Assembly (NCBI GenBank): GCA_040218415.1
Contig: JAVJRN010000068.1
Coordinates: 1-61,025, forward strand
Direction: 5' to 3'
Length of the DNA stretch: 61,025 nt
DNA from: JAVJRN01 sp040218415
Lineage (GTDB): Bacteria > Bacteroidota > Bacteroidia > Cytophagales > Cyclobacteriaceae
In this document: positions 36,285-44,573 of the stretch, piece after piece
Numbering within the stretch: position 1 is the first letter of the stretch
Layout: each line of letters begins with the position of its first letter
Notes under the pieces: generated by a model
What the model saw: only the letters and a program-made list of their open reading frames with translations
What the model was told of the DNA's origin: nothing
Databases searched by the model: none
Made by a program: the position numbers and the translations under genes

Positions 36285-37267
36285 TGTCCAAAACTGCAGT
36301 CGTAATTTTAAATTACAACGGTGCACATTTTCTAGAGCAATTTCTTCCTATATTAATTCAGCACACACCTAATTGTGAGTTGATCGTAGCTGATAATAAG
36401 TCAACAGATAATTCCTTAGAGGTTTTAGTGCAATTTGACCAACACATATCAATTATACAGCTTGAGAGCAACTTTGGGTATGCAGGTGGATACAATCAAG
36501 CTTTAGCAGATTTAACTCATGATTATTTTATCCTGCTAAATTCTGATGTGGAGGTTACTCCAAGCTGGTCAGAAGGATTGGTCGAAATGCTTGATCAAGA
36601 TCAAAACGTAGCAGCAGTACAACCCAAGATTAAGGATTATTACAATCGATCAAAATTCGAGTATGCAGGAGCCGCAGGGGGATTCATAGATAAATTAGGT
36701 TTCCCATATTGCAGAGGAAGAATTTTCGAAAGTATTGAAGAAGATAAAGGCCAATATGACGATGCAACCGAGATCTTTTGGGCAAGTGGAGCTTGTTTTA
36801 TTATCCGCGCTTCTGTATTTAAAAATGTGGGAGGATTTGATGCCTCTTTTTTTGCTCACATGGAGGAAATAGATCTTTGTTGGAGAATTAACAATAGAGG
36901 TCTTAAAATTAAATTTCAACCAAAATCAAGCATATTCCATGTTGGCGGAGGCACGCTCAACAAGCAAAGTAGCCGAAAAACATATTTAAACATTAGAAAT
37001 AATCTTTTCATGCTTTATAAAAATCTACCAAGAAAAGATTTTTATCTAGTTTTCATTATAAGAGTATTCCTTGATTCTATGGCCGCCATAAAAATGGGAT
37101 TTTCAAGCGGCTATGCTCATGGGATAGCCATTTTTAAGGCTTGGTTTAGTTTTATAACGAGCAAGAAAATCCGAGACTATAAAAATATAAGCAATCCTCC
37201 CTTATACCCTTTTTCCATTGTTTGGACTTACTACATCAAAAAACTTAAAGTTTTTAACGAACCTTAA
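36284..37267 (+). CDS. Family 2 glycosyltransferase (rhamnosyltransferase-like)
   Basis: A GT-A glycosyltransferase of about 327 residues. Visible are VVILNYNGAHFLEQFLP at the start, VADNKSTDNS, the metal-binding NSDVEV (DxD-like), FWASGACFIIRASVF, GGFDASFFAHMEEIDLCWR and a C-terminal hydrophobic region. It transfers a sugar from a nucleotide donor to a surface glycan or lipid acceptor. The ATG at 36284 is preferred over the GTG at 36281; it overlaps the ybaB stop by one base. Confidence 0.88.
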   Translation: MSKTAVVILNYNGAHFLEQFLPILIQHTPNCELIVADNKSTDNSLEVLVQFDQHISIIQLESNFGYAGGYNQALADLTHDYFILLNSDVEVTPSWSEGLVEMLDQDQNVAAVQPKIKDYYNRSKFEYAGAAGGFIDKLGFPYCRGRIFESIEEDKGQYDDATEIFWASGACFIIRASVFKNVGGFDASFFAHMEEIDLCWRINNRGLKIKFQPKSSIFHVGGGTLNKQSSRKTYLNIRNNLFMLYKNLPRKDFYLVFIIRVFLDSMAAIKMGFSSGYAHGIAIFKAWFSFITSKKIRDYKNISNPPLYPFSIVWTYYIKKLKVFNEP

Positions 37268-37269
37268 TA

Positions 37270-37479
37270 TCAGTGATACCATACGGTGTTTTCCCTCCGT
37301 CTCCACATTTTTCTAAAATTCATAATAAATGCGAGAGATAGATAAACGATAATAGGAGAACCAAACGTTAAAAATGAACTGTATATAAAGAATATTCTGA
37401 TGCTTGATGTAGGGATAAGAAGCTTTTCTCCCAATTTCGTACATACTCCGAAAGCATAATTTTCAATAAACTTTTGCAT
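37270..37479 (-). CDS. PspC-domain small membrane protein
   Basis: A 69-residue protein that is almost entirely a PspC domain: FGVCTKLGEKLLIPTSSIRIFFIYSS, then a membrane span (FLTFGSPIIVYLSLAFIMN) and a basic tail. PspC proteins help in envelope stress responses. It converges with the glycosyltransferase gene with only 2 bases between the stops. Confidence 0.75.
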   Translation of the reverse strand: MQKFIENYAFGVCTKLGEKLLIPTSSIRIFFIYSSFLTFGSPIIVYLSLAFIMNFRKMWRRRENTVWYH

Positions 37480-37626
37480 TAGACACGGGTTGTTTGTTGC
37501 AAATTTAACAAATGAGTGCAGAATTTGTATATACGAACGATATCTAACTTTTATTTTAAGTAATATTGCAGCTATTACGTTGAAACGAACATTATTATTT
37601 TAACTGAAATTCTAAAAATTATCCTA

Positions 37627-39423
37627 ATGAGAAAATTTAACCTTGCGATTGCAATACTTGTTGGCGCAGCAATCCTTTCAGGCTGTACGCTTGGAAAAAT
37701 GGTGAAGCTAGCTTCCAAACAAGATCTACAAGTCGATCCGAATCCATTGGAAGTCCATGGCGGAAAAGTTCCTTTGACTCTTTCTGCAGTACTACCACCA
37801 AAAATGCTTCCTACAGGAAAAATATATACGATCAATACTATTTATAAATTCGGTGATCAAGAAATTAAAGTAGGCTCTATCGAATTTAAATCAACAGATT
37901 TTCCAAATAGCAGTTCATCTACTTCTAGAAAATCTCAAAGCATGTCTTTCGATTATCAAGAAGGACTTAACCCAGGTACTTTATTTGTAGAAGGTGTAGC
38001 CTCTGATCCAAAATCAGGGAAATCTAAAACATCTCCACGAATGGAAGTAGCAAAAGGTCTTGTAATGACATCATCTTTTGCAAAGCCAGTTTATTTCGCT
38101 TCTTATGCTCAGCATGGTTATGTTGAGAAAGAAGAGTTGATTCCAACCAGAGTAGAATTCTTTTTCGAACAAGGAAGAAGCACTTTGAATCCAAGAATCG
38201 ATACTGACGGAAAATCAAACCGATCTAAGTCCAATGACTTATCAGCATTTATCGCTGAAAAAAACGTAACGAGAACTGTTACTATTACAGGTACTCACTC
38301 TCCGGAAGGTCCTGAAAGAATAAACAGCAATCTTTCAAATGATAGAGCTGAAGCTATTGAGAAGTATTATCGTCAGCAAATGAAGAAATATGACTATAAA
38401 GGAAAAGCTGACTCTATTAAATTCATATTGAAGCCAGTTGTTGAAGATTGGTCTGGTCTTAAAACCGCTTTAATGACTTATAATGGCATCAATGTGGAGT
38501 CTAAAGGTAAAGTCAATAAAATCATTAACGGTAATGGTACATTTGAGGAGAAAGAAAAATCATTGAGAGAATTCCCTTTCTATGACAAGCTTCTTAAGGA
38601 TGTTTATCCTGGTTTAAGAACCGCTAAAACTGAAATACTCACTGTGAAGCCAAAGAAAACTAATGCAGAAATAGCTGTATTAGCAAAACAAGTTGGTTCA
38701 GGTGATATCAAAGCTGACACTTTAAGCGACCAAGAGCTTTTATTTGGCGCTACTTTAACTCCTGTTTTATCAGAAAAGAAAGCGATATATACAGTCGCTA
38801 CTAAGAACTCTGGTTCATGGGAAGCACACAATAACCTAGGTGCTGTGTATTTGCAAATGGCAAAAGCAACAGAAGGTGCGGAAATGAAAAAATCAGTTGA
38901 AAGTGCAATTACCCAGTTAGAAATAGCGAAAAACAAAAATGGCAAATCAGCTGAAGTGCATGCTAATTTAGCTGCTGCTAATATGATGATGGCTGAATAC
39001 GCTAAATCCATGGAATTCATTTCATCAGCAGAGAAAGCGTCTCCATCAAACGACGTTTCCGGAAAATTAAAGGGAATGAAAGGAGCAATTCAACTGATGA
39101 ATGCGGAATATGATGCTGCAAAAGCTTCATTTAACGGCGCAAGCGATGACGTCCTTGTTTCTTTTGACAAAGGTTTAACTAGTCTTTTAGCGAATGAATA
39201 CAACGATGCTGTAAGTACTTTAAAAACAGTAAAGGATGACGACAAAGTTGGCGCAGATGCCACTTATCTTCTCGCAGTAGCTGGTGCTAGACAAGGTAAC
39301 GAAACAATGGTTAAGGAATCATTAAAAGCTGCGGTAAAAAAAGATCCAAGTTTGAAAGACAAAGCAGTTAATGACTTAGAGTTTGTCAAGTTTGGCAATG
39401 CAGTTGCTGAGGCTATTAAGTAA
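37627..39423 (+). CDS. OmpA-like/TPR lipoprotein
   Basis: The 598-residue protein has a lipoprotein signal (AAILSGC, lipid on Cys20), a beta-rich N-terminal region (about 35-150), an OmpA-like segment (about 175-340, TITGTHSPEGP, NLSNDRAEAIEKYY) and a C-terminal series of tetratricopeptide repeats (about 390-590, NLGAVYLQMA, ANLAAANMMMAEY). It probably stands in the outer membrane and contacts peptidoglycan or other envelope proteins. It is monocistronic with its own terminator. Confidence 0.78.
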   Translation: MRKFNLAIAILVGAAILSGCTLGKMVKLASKQDLQVDPNPLEVHGGKVPLTLSAVLPPKMLPTGKIYTINTIYKFGDQEIKVGSIEFKSTDFPNSSSSTSRKSQSMSFDYQEGLNPGTLFVEGVASDPKSGKSKTSPRMEVAKGLVMTSSFAKPVYFASYAQHGYVEKEELIPTRVEFFFEQGRSTLNPRIDTDGKSNRSKSNDLSAFIAEKNVTRTVTITGTHSPEGPERINSNLSNDRAEAIEKYYRQQMKKYDYKGKADSIKFILKPVVEDWSGLKTALMTYNGINVESKGKVNKIINGNGTFEEKEKSLREFPFYDKLLKDVYPGLRTAKTEILTVKPKKTNAEIAVLAKQVGSGDIKADTLSDQELLFGATLTPVLSEKKAIYTVATKNSGSWEAHNNLGAVYLQMAKATEGAEMKKSVESAITQLEIAKNKNGKSAEVHANLAAANMMMAEYAKSMEFISSAEKASPSNDVSGKLKGMKGAIQLMNAEYDAAKASFNGASDDVLVSFDKGLTSLLANEYNDAVSTLKTVKDDDKVGADATYLLAVAGARQGNETMVKESLKAAVKKDPSLKDKAVNDLEFVKFGNAVAEAIK

Positions 39424-39440
39424 CGATATGAAATAAATTA

Positions 39441-39471
39441 AAAAGCTCTTTGATTTCAAAGAGCTTTTTTT
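39441..39471 (+). terminator. Terminator after the OmpA/TPR lipoprotein gene
   Basis: Stem AAAAGCTCTTTGA (39441-39453) with TCAAAGAGCTTTT (39456-39468) and a run of seven T. It begins 18 bases after the stop codon. Confidence 0.85.
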
Positions 39472-39525
39472 ATGTCTATTTGGTTCGTTTGAATTAATTT
39501 TAAACTTTAATGACAAAAGATTTCA

Positions 39526-40503
39526 ATGCGAGAAATACAATTTAGAGAAGCCCTTCGTGAAGCCATGTCCGAGGAGATGAGAAGAGATGAGAAAATTTTT
39601 CTCATGGGTGAAGAAGTAGCCGAATACAACGGAGCTTATAAGGTGAGTCAAGGGATGCTTGATGAGTTTGGAGCAAAAAGAGTCATCGACACCCCTATTG
39701 CCGAGCTTGGCTTTTCAGGTTTAGGAGTTGGCGCGGCTATGAATGGTTTAAGGCCAATCATCGAGTTTATGACCTTCAATTTTTCCCTAGTAGCCATTGA
39801 CCAAATCATCAATAGTGCCGCTAAAGGAAAATCAATGTCAGGAGGTCAAATAGAATGCCCAATCGTGTTTCGAGGGCCAACTGGTAATGCAGGCCAATTA
39901 AGCTCGCAACACTCGCAAAATTTTGAAAATTGGTATGCGAACACGTCCGGATTAAAGGTGGTCATCCCTTCTAATCCTTATGACGCTAAGGGTCTATTAA
40001 AAACTTCTATCAGAGATGACGATCCTGTTATTTTCATGGAATCTGAGCTGATGTACGGAGATAAAGGGGAAGTTCCAGAAGAAGAATACCTTATTCCAAT
40101 TGGTCAAGCTAAGGTGGTAACCGAAGGCACAGATGTTACATTGGTTTCCTTTGGGAAAATGATGAAAGTAGCATACGAGACGGCAGCAGAGATGGCTAAA
40201 GAGGATGTTAGTGTCGAAGTGATAGACTTAAGATCCGTTCGGCCAATCGACTATAAAACAGTCGTAGAATCGGTTAAGAAAACTAACAGGTTGGTTATTA
40301 TCGAAGAAGCTTGGCCATTGGCGTCAATTTCAAGCGAAATCAGTCATCATATACAAAGAAATGCGTTTGATTTCCTAGATGCACCTGTCCATCGTGTGAC
40401 CAATAAGGATTTACCTTTACCTTATGCACCTACGCTCATAGAAGAGATTCTACCTAATGTAAAAAAGACGATTGAGGCGATTAATGCTGTTTTATACAGA
40501 TAA
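39526..40503 (+). CDS. pdhB: Pyruvate dehydrogenase E1 component, beta subunit
   Basis: The 325-residue beta subunit of the E1 component, which with the alpha subunit and thiamine diphosphate decarboxylates pyruvate for acetyl-CoA. Visible: MREIQFREALREAMSEEM, GEEVAEYNGAYKVSQGM, DTPIAELGFSGLGVGAAMNGLRPI, FRGPTGNAGQLSSQHSQ and SVRPIDYKT. No alpha-subunit gene is nearby; separate location is common in this phylum. It could also be a branched-chain oxoacid E1 beta, but the pattern fits pyruvate best. Confidence 0.92.
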   Translation: MREIQFREALREAMSEEMRRDEKIFLMGEEVAEYNGAYKVSQGMLDEFGAKRVIDTPIAELGFSGLGVGAAMNGLRPIIEFMTFNFSLVAIDQIINSAAKGKSMSGGQIECPIVFRGPTGNAGQLSSQHSQNFENWYANTSGLKVVIPSNPYDAKGLLKTSIRDDDPVIFMESELMYGDKGEVPEEEYLIPIGQAKVVTEGTDVTLVSFGKMMKVAYETAAEMAKEDVSVEVIDLRSVRPIDYKTVVESVKKTNRLVIIEEAWPLASISSEISHHIQRNAFDFLDAPVHRVTNKDLPLPYAPTLIEEILPNVKKTIEAINAVLYR

Positions 40504-40528
40504 ACTGAATTTACCTAGTGTGATAATA

Positions 40529-40556
40529 AAAATGGTCAGCAATTGCTGACCATTTT
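40529..40556. terminator. Bidirectional terminator between pdhB and ffh
   Basis: A perfect 28-base palindrome, AAAATGGTCAGCAA with its complement, lies between the two convergent stop codons with A/T tracts on both sides. Confidence 0.85.
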
Positions 40557-40586
40557 CTATTTCATACCTATATGATTTTCTTTACT

Positions 40587-41906
40587 TTACTTTAATAGGC
40601 CTGATAAGGCTTTGGCACCACCCATTTTATTCATGGTTTTCATCATTTTGCGCATCTGTTCAAACTGCTTTAAGAGCTGATTTACCTGACTTACAGATGT
40701 TCCACTACCCTTAGCTATTCTTTGTCTTCTACTGCCATTAATAATATCAGGATTTTCTCGCTCCTTTAAGGTCATCGACTTGATGATAGCCTCAATTGGC
40801 TTTAGTGAATCATCATCAATATCCACATCTTTGATGGCCTTGCCCATTCCAGGTATCATACCAAGCAAATCTTTAATGTTCCCCATCTTTTTGATTTGCT
40901 CCATTTGGGTTAGAAAATCATCAAATCCAAATTGATTTTTCTTGATCTTCTTATTGATCCTACGTGCTTCCTCCTCATCAAAGTTTTGTTGCGCGCGTTC
41001 TACCAATGTAAGAACATCTCCCATTCCCAAGATCCTATTGGCCATTCTATCTGGATAGAATAGGTCAATAGCATCCATTTTTTCACCAGTACTGATGAAT
41101 TTTATTGGTTTCTCTACCTCCTTACGGATAGATAAAGCCGCTCCTCCACGAGTATCACCGTCAAGTTTTGTTAGGACAACACCATCAAAATTTAATCTTT
41201 CATTGAAAGTTTTAGCAGTATTTACGGCATCTTGACCTGTCATTGAATCTACTACAAACAATGTCTCTGCAGGGTTGATCTTATTTTTGATGGCCTGTAT
41301 CTCATTCATCATCATGTCATCTACTGCCAGACGTCCTGCGGTATCAATGATGACTGATTTTTTGCCGTTATCTTTTGCGTACTTTACTGCGTTGTACGCT
41401 ATTTTAATTGGATCTTTTTCATCAGGTTCAGTGTATACTTCAACACCAATTTGTTCTCCCAAGACTTTTAACTGATCAATGGCAGCAGGTCGATAAACGT
41501 CACAGGCTGCTAAGAGTACAGTTCGACCTTCTTTTTTAAACTTATTGGCTAATTTTCCACTGAAAGTAGTTTTACCTGAACCTTGAAGTCCTGAAATCAA
41601 AATAACATTTGGATTACCTGAGCTATTTAACGGGATATTGGTTTCCCCCATTAGTTTTGTCAGTTCCTCCGATACAATTTTTGTTAACAATTGCCCTGGA
41701 GAAACTGAGATAAGTACATCTCGACCCAAGGCCTCTTCCTTTATCGTATCAGTAACATCCTTCGCAACCTTGAAGTTAACATCGGCATCAATTAAAGCTC
41801 GTCTAATTTCCTTTACTGTCGTAGCAACGTTAATTTCTGTAATACTACCTTGCCCCTTTAATGTCTTGAAGGCTCTATCTAGCTTAACACTTAAATTATC
41901 AAACAT
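40587..41906 (-). CDS. ffh: Signal recognition particle protein Ffh/SRP54
   Basis: The 439-residue GTPase binds 4.5S RNA and signal sequences of nascent membrane proteins and brings them to FtsY. An N domain (1-90), the G domain with GLQGSGKTT, DTAGR and TKLDGD, and the Met-rich M domain (about 300-439: FLTQMEQIKKMGNIKDLLGMIPGMG, SRRQRIAKGSG, FEQMRKMMKTMNKMGG) are all present. Full length. Confidence 0.98.
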   Translation of the reverse strand: MFDNLSVKLDRAFKTLKGQGSITEINVATTVKEIRRALIDADVNFKVAKDVTDTIKEEALGRDVLISVSPGQLLTKIVSEELTKLMGETNIPLNSSGNPNVILISGLQGSGKTTFSGKLANKFKKEGRTVLLAACDVYRPAAIDQLKVLGEQIGVEVYTEPDEKDPIKIAYNAVKYAKDNGKKSVIIDTAGRLAVDDMMMNEIQAIKNKINPAETLFVVDSMTGQDAVNTAKTFNERLNFDGVVLTKLDGDTRGGAALSIRKEVEKPIKFISTGEKMDAIDLFYPDRMANRILGMGDVLTLVERAQQNFDEEEARRINKKIKKNQFGFDDFLTQMEQIKKMGNIKDLLGMIPGMGKAIKDVDIDDDSLKPIEAIIKSMTLKERENPDIINGSRRQRIAKGSGTSVSQVNQLLKQFEQMRKMMKTMNKMGGAKALSGLLK

Positions 41907-42015
41907 ATTTCATATCATTTCGAAAGTACAAAACTAATAAATCAGACGGCTAATGAAACTTAATTCTATTAAATCAGTATGATACATTATGCAGTACCTT
42001 GTAATACACAATAAC

Positions 42016-42486
42016 ATGAAAAACCTACTTATTATAGTTATCATTGGATTTTTAGCATTAGCAAACAATGCCCAAGCACAAAAGAAAATAAAAGAATCAG
42101 ACGTAATTGGCACTTGGAAGCTAAATATCGACATTGATGAAGCCATTCAAGAAGTTAAGAATGACCTTGATGAGGAAGATAATCTAATCGGGAAGCTTGT
42201 ATTAAGTTCAGTCTCTGGTTTGATAGACAATATCATGGAAGAAATTGATATTTATCTTGATTTCCAAAAAGGAGGAAAACTTGAAATATTAGTCAATGCA
42301 TTTGGTGAAAAAGAGATTGAATATTCAGAATGGTATATCACAAAAAAGGGTGAGCTTTTCATTGAAGACACAGAGCATATTCAAACAGACAATGATCGCT
42401 TTGTTATGACTTCTAATGGTATAATGGTACCAGCAGAGAATTATGATGAAGATGCCAAGGTATTTCTTGTCAGGGTCGCAGATTGA
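42016..42486 (+). CDS. Secreted lipocalin-like hypothetical protein
   Basis: From the ATG at 42016 the 156-residue product has a good signal peptide (MKNLLIIVIIGFLALANNAQAQ). An earlier ATG at 41989 would add nine residues before it and is less likely. The mature part starts with the pattern ESDVIGTWKLNID, typical of small lipocalin-like proteins of Bacteroidota, and continues as acidic beta strands (DIYLDFQKGGKLEI, YSEWYITKKGELFI). Function unknown. Confidence 0.7.
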   Translation: MKNLLIIVIIGFLALANNAQAQKKIKESDVIGTWKLNIDIDEAIQEVKNDLDEEDNLIGKLVLSSVSGLIDNIMEEIDIYLDFQKGGKLEILVNAFGEKEIEYSEWYITKKGELFIEDTEHIQTDNDRFVMTSNGIMVPAENYDEDAKVFLVRVAD

Positions 42487-42493
42487 CCTTTCC

Positions 42494-42970
42494 TCAATTC
42501 GTTGCGTCTAAAATACCCTTAAGGTTGGCTGGAGAATAATTTATTGATTTCAATGTTTTATTGTCGCTTTTACGATAAACCAAGAATTTGTCTCCCTCCT
42601 TCCGGTAATAGGCCTCAACATCTTTAGTTTTTTTATAATGCGCGACAGTAAGTTCTGCTTCTTCCTCTGAGATGCAGGCCTTACTCATGTTCGAGCGCTG
42701 TACTTCATTAAAAAGTTCGACGAATTTGTTTCCTAAACCAAATTCCAATACCGCACCTGATAATACATACTGAATATCGCAAAGTGCGTCCGCTACTTCC
42801 ACTAAATTGTTTTCCTTAATAGCTTGTTCGAGTTCTTGTAATTCCTCAGCTATTAAGGAAACCCTCAAGTCGCTTCTCTTCTTATCGGGAATTTGTGGCT
42901 TATCCAATATTGGATGACGAAATGTCTCATGAAACTTGGCCACCTGATTTAATGAATCAATTTTTTTCAT
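42494..42970 (-). CDS. MazG-like nucleoside triphosphate pyrophosphohydrolase
   Basis: A 158-residue all-alpha NTP pyrophosphohydrolase-type protein. The metal-binding EExxE...ExxD pattern is seen in LIAEELQELEQAIKENNLVEVADALCDIQYV. The C-terminal part (about 105-158) is a small added domain with KEGDKFLVYRKSDNKTLKS. It likely cleaves a nucleoside triphosphate or phosphoribosyl-ATP-like compound. Its ATG overlaps the stop of the small MetS-like gene by 4 bases, so it is the last gene of the transporter operon. Confidence 0.82.
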   Translation of the reverse strand: MKKIDSLNQVAKFHETFRHPILDKPQIPDKKRSDLRVSLIAEELQELEQAIKENNLVEVADALCDIQYVLSGAVLEFGLGNKFVELFNEVQRSNMSKACISEEEAELTVAHYKKTKDVEAYYRKEGDKFLVYRKSDNKTLKSINYSPANLKGILDATN

Positions 42971-43071
42971 TTCTTACTTTCGTTTTTCATTGCTTTTAAA
43001 AGGAAATAGATAAATCCACCGACGACTATGGATAATATGGCAAGCATGCTTATGATACCAACAACACTCAT
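42967..43071 (-). CDS. MetS-like small subunit of the NSS transporter (34 residues)
   Basis: This tiny gene encodes a single-span protein: MSVVGIISMLAILSIVVGG, a short hydrophobic rest (FIYFLLKAM) and the charged end KNESKK. Start and stop overlap both neighbours by ATGA: its start shares bases with the transporter stop (43068-43071), and its stop with the MazG-like start (42967-42970). In Corynebacterium the MetP transporter needs such a small MetS subunit, and similar genes follow NSS transporters widely. The position and membrane pattern make the call likely. Confidence 0.75.
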   Translation of the reverse strand: MSVVGIISMLAILSIVVGGFIYFLLKAMKNESKK

Positions 43072-44573
43072 GTTTTGCTACAAAATTTCTTGAACAATAT
43101 TTTATTAATCGCAATACCTACCAGAATTACCAGTGACCATTGCGTGATTACACTGGCATTGCTATAAACATCAAAAACATTCCAAGCACCATCTTCATTA
43201 AACCAAGTATATTGACTGTTGCCCTGTGATAACCACCAATAGACAATAAAAACTCCCATAATGATCACGGAGTAGATTGAATACTTAAAATAAGCATCAG
43301 CGATGGTAAAATCAGAATCCTCATCTATCAGCTCTTTCTTAAACTTAACAGGACCGTACAAAGAGGTTCCTATAGCTATAAAAATACCGCTAATAATCAG
43401 ACCTAATCCCCAAACCCAATCTTGATTTGAGAAAAAATCTAAAGAATAGGCTGATGGAAAACCAAAAGCGACAAATACAATAACAGTCAAAATGACGATC
43501 ATTTTTTTATTACTGCTCAGAACAGACACATTACTTCTGAATAGTTCTATCATTGGCAAAAATGAACTGAAAGCCGCAATACTCAAGGCTAGAAAAAATA
43601 TGATTGTCATGATACCACCTCCTGGAATTTCAGCGAAGAGCCGAGGGATGATGGTAAAAGTAAGCGCTTGACTCCCAGATTGTAGAAATGATAAAGCTTC
43701 GCCCTCACTAGCGGATAATGCAAATACCGCAGGTAATATGGCCATACCTGATAAAATCGAAGCAGTATTGTTACCAAATGCTCCAATAAACGTATTCAAA
43801 GTGACATCCTCCTTTTCGCGAGCATAAGACGATATCGTCATCATCAAACCCCAACCAGCCCCTGTTGACCAAGCAGACTGAGATAATGCCTCAATCCAAA
43901 TTGTGGGATTACTGAAATTGTTCCAGTCTACCACGAACATGTATTCTAATCCTTTTATGCCATTATCCATCGAAAGAGCTGCAAAGGCAACAATCACGAG
44001 CAATACAAAAAGACTTGGAATGAGAATTTTATTCGCTTTTTCTAGTCCTGATTTTATGCCTTTGGATACGACAAAAACACCAAAGAGGACTACCACTAGA
44101 TAAACCACAACAGTCCCCAGGTTTTTATTGGCAATACTACTCCATTGATTGGTCAAAAAATCTTCATCCGCGCTTAGGCGATCACCAAGTGTAACATTAG
44201 CAACGACTTCTTGATAAAAAGTAGTTAGTGACAACCATAAATACTCTAAAGACCAAGCAGTAACCACGGAATAGTAAAATGCAATGCCTAGTGTGCAGAT
44301 AGTGATGAAAAAACCCATCCATGTGAGTTTTTCTCCGACAAGCAGACCAAATGAGCCAATGACTCCTCTTTTAAATTTTTTACCAATCGAAAATTCAGCC
44401 AGTAAAAGAGGAATTGACCAAACAAAAAGAAATAAAATCCATAACAGAATAAAGCTGCCGCCATACTGACCCGCTAGTCTTGGGAAACGCCATAGGTTTC
44501 CAGCCCCAATAGCCATTCCCAAAGAGGCGAGAATTATTCCCCACCTATTACTGAATTGTTCTGCTTTAGACAC
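43068..44573 (-). CDS. Sodium-dependent transporter of the NSS (SNF) family
   Basis: A 501-residue secondary transporter with about 11-12 membrane segments. The first helix has the family signature NRWGIILASLGMAIGAGNLWRFPRLAGQYGGSF in two parts (unwound sodium and substrate site). It takes up amino acids, possibly methionine or alanine given the MetS-like partner, with sodium. It starts with GTG and shares one base with the stop of the OPT gene (TAGTG), so translation is coupled. Confidence 0.92.
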   Translation of the reverse strand: MSKAEQFSNRWGIILASLGMAIGAGNLWRFPRLAGQYGGSFILLWILFLFVWSIPLLLAEFSIGKKFKRGVIGSFGLLVGEKLTWMGFFITICTLGIAFYYSVVTAWSLEYLWLSLTTFYQEVVANVTLGDRLSADEDFLTNQWSSIANKNLGTVVVYLVVVLFGVFVVSKGIKSGLEKANKILIPSLFVLLVIVAFAALSMDNGIKGLEYMFVVDWNNFSNPTIWIEALSQSAWSTGAGWGLMMTISSYAREKEDVTLNTFIGAFGNNTASILSGMAILPAVFALSASEGEALSFLQSGSQALTFTIIPRLFAEIPGGGIMTIIFFLALSIAAFSSFLPMIELFRSNVSVLSSNKKMIVILTVIVFVAFGFPSAYSLDFFSNQDWVWGLGLIISGIFIAIGTSLYGPVKFKKELIDEDSDFTIADAYFKYSIYSVIIMGVFIVYWWLSQGNSQYTWFNEDGAWNVFDVYSNASVITQWSLVILVGIAINKILFKKFCSKT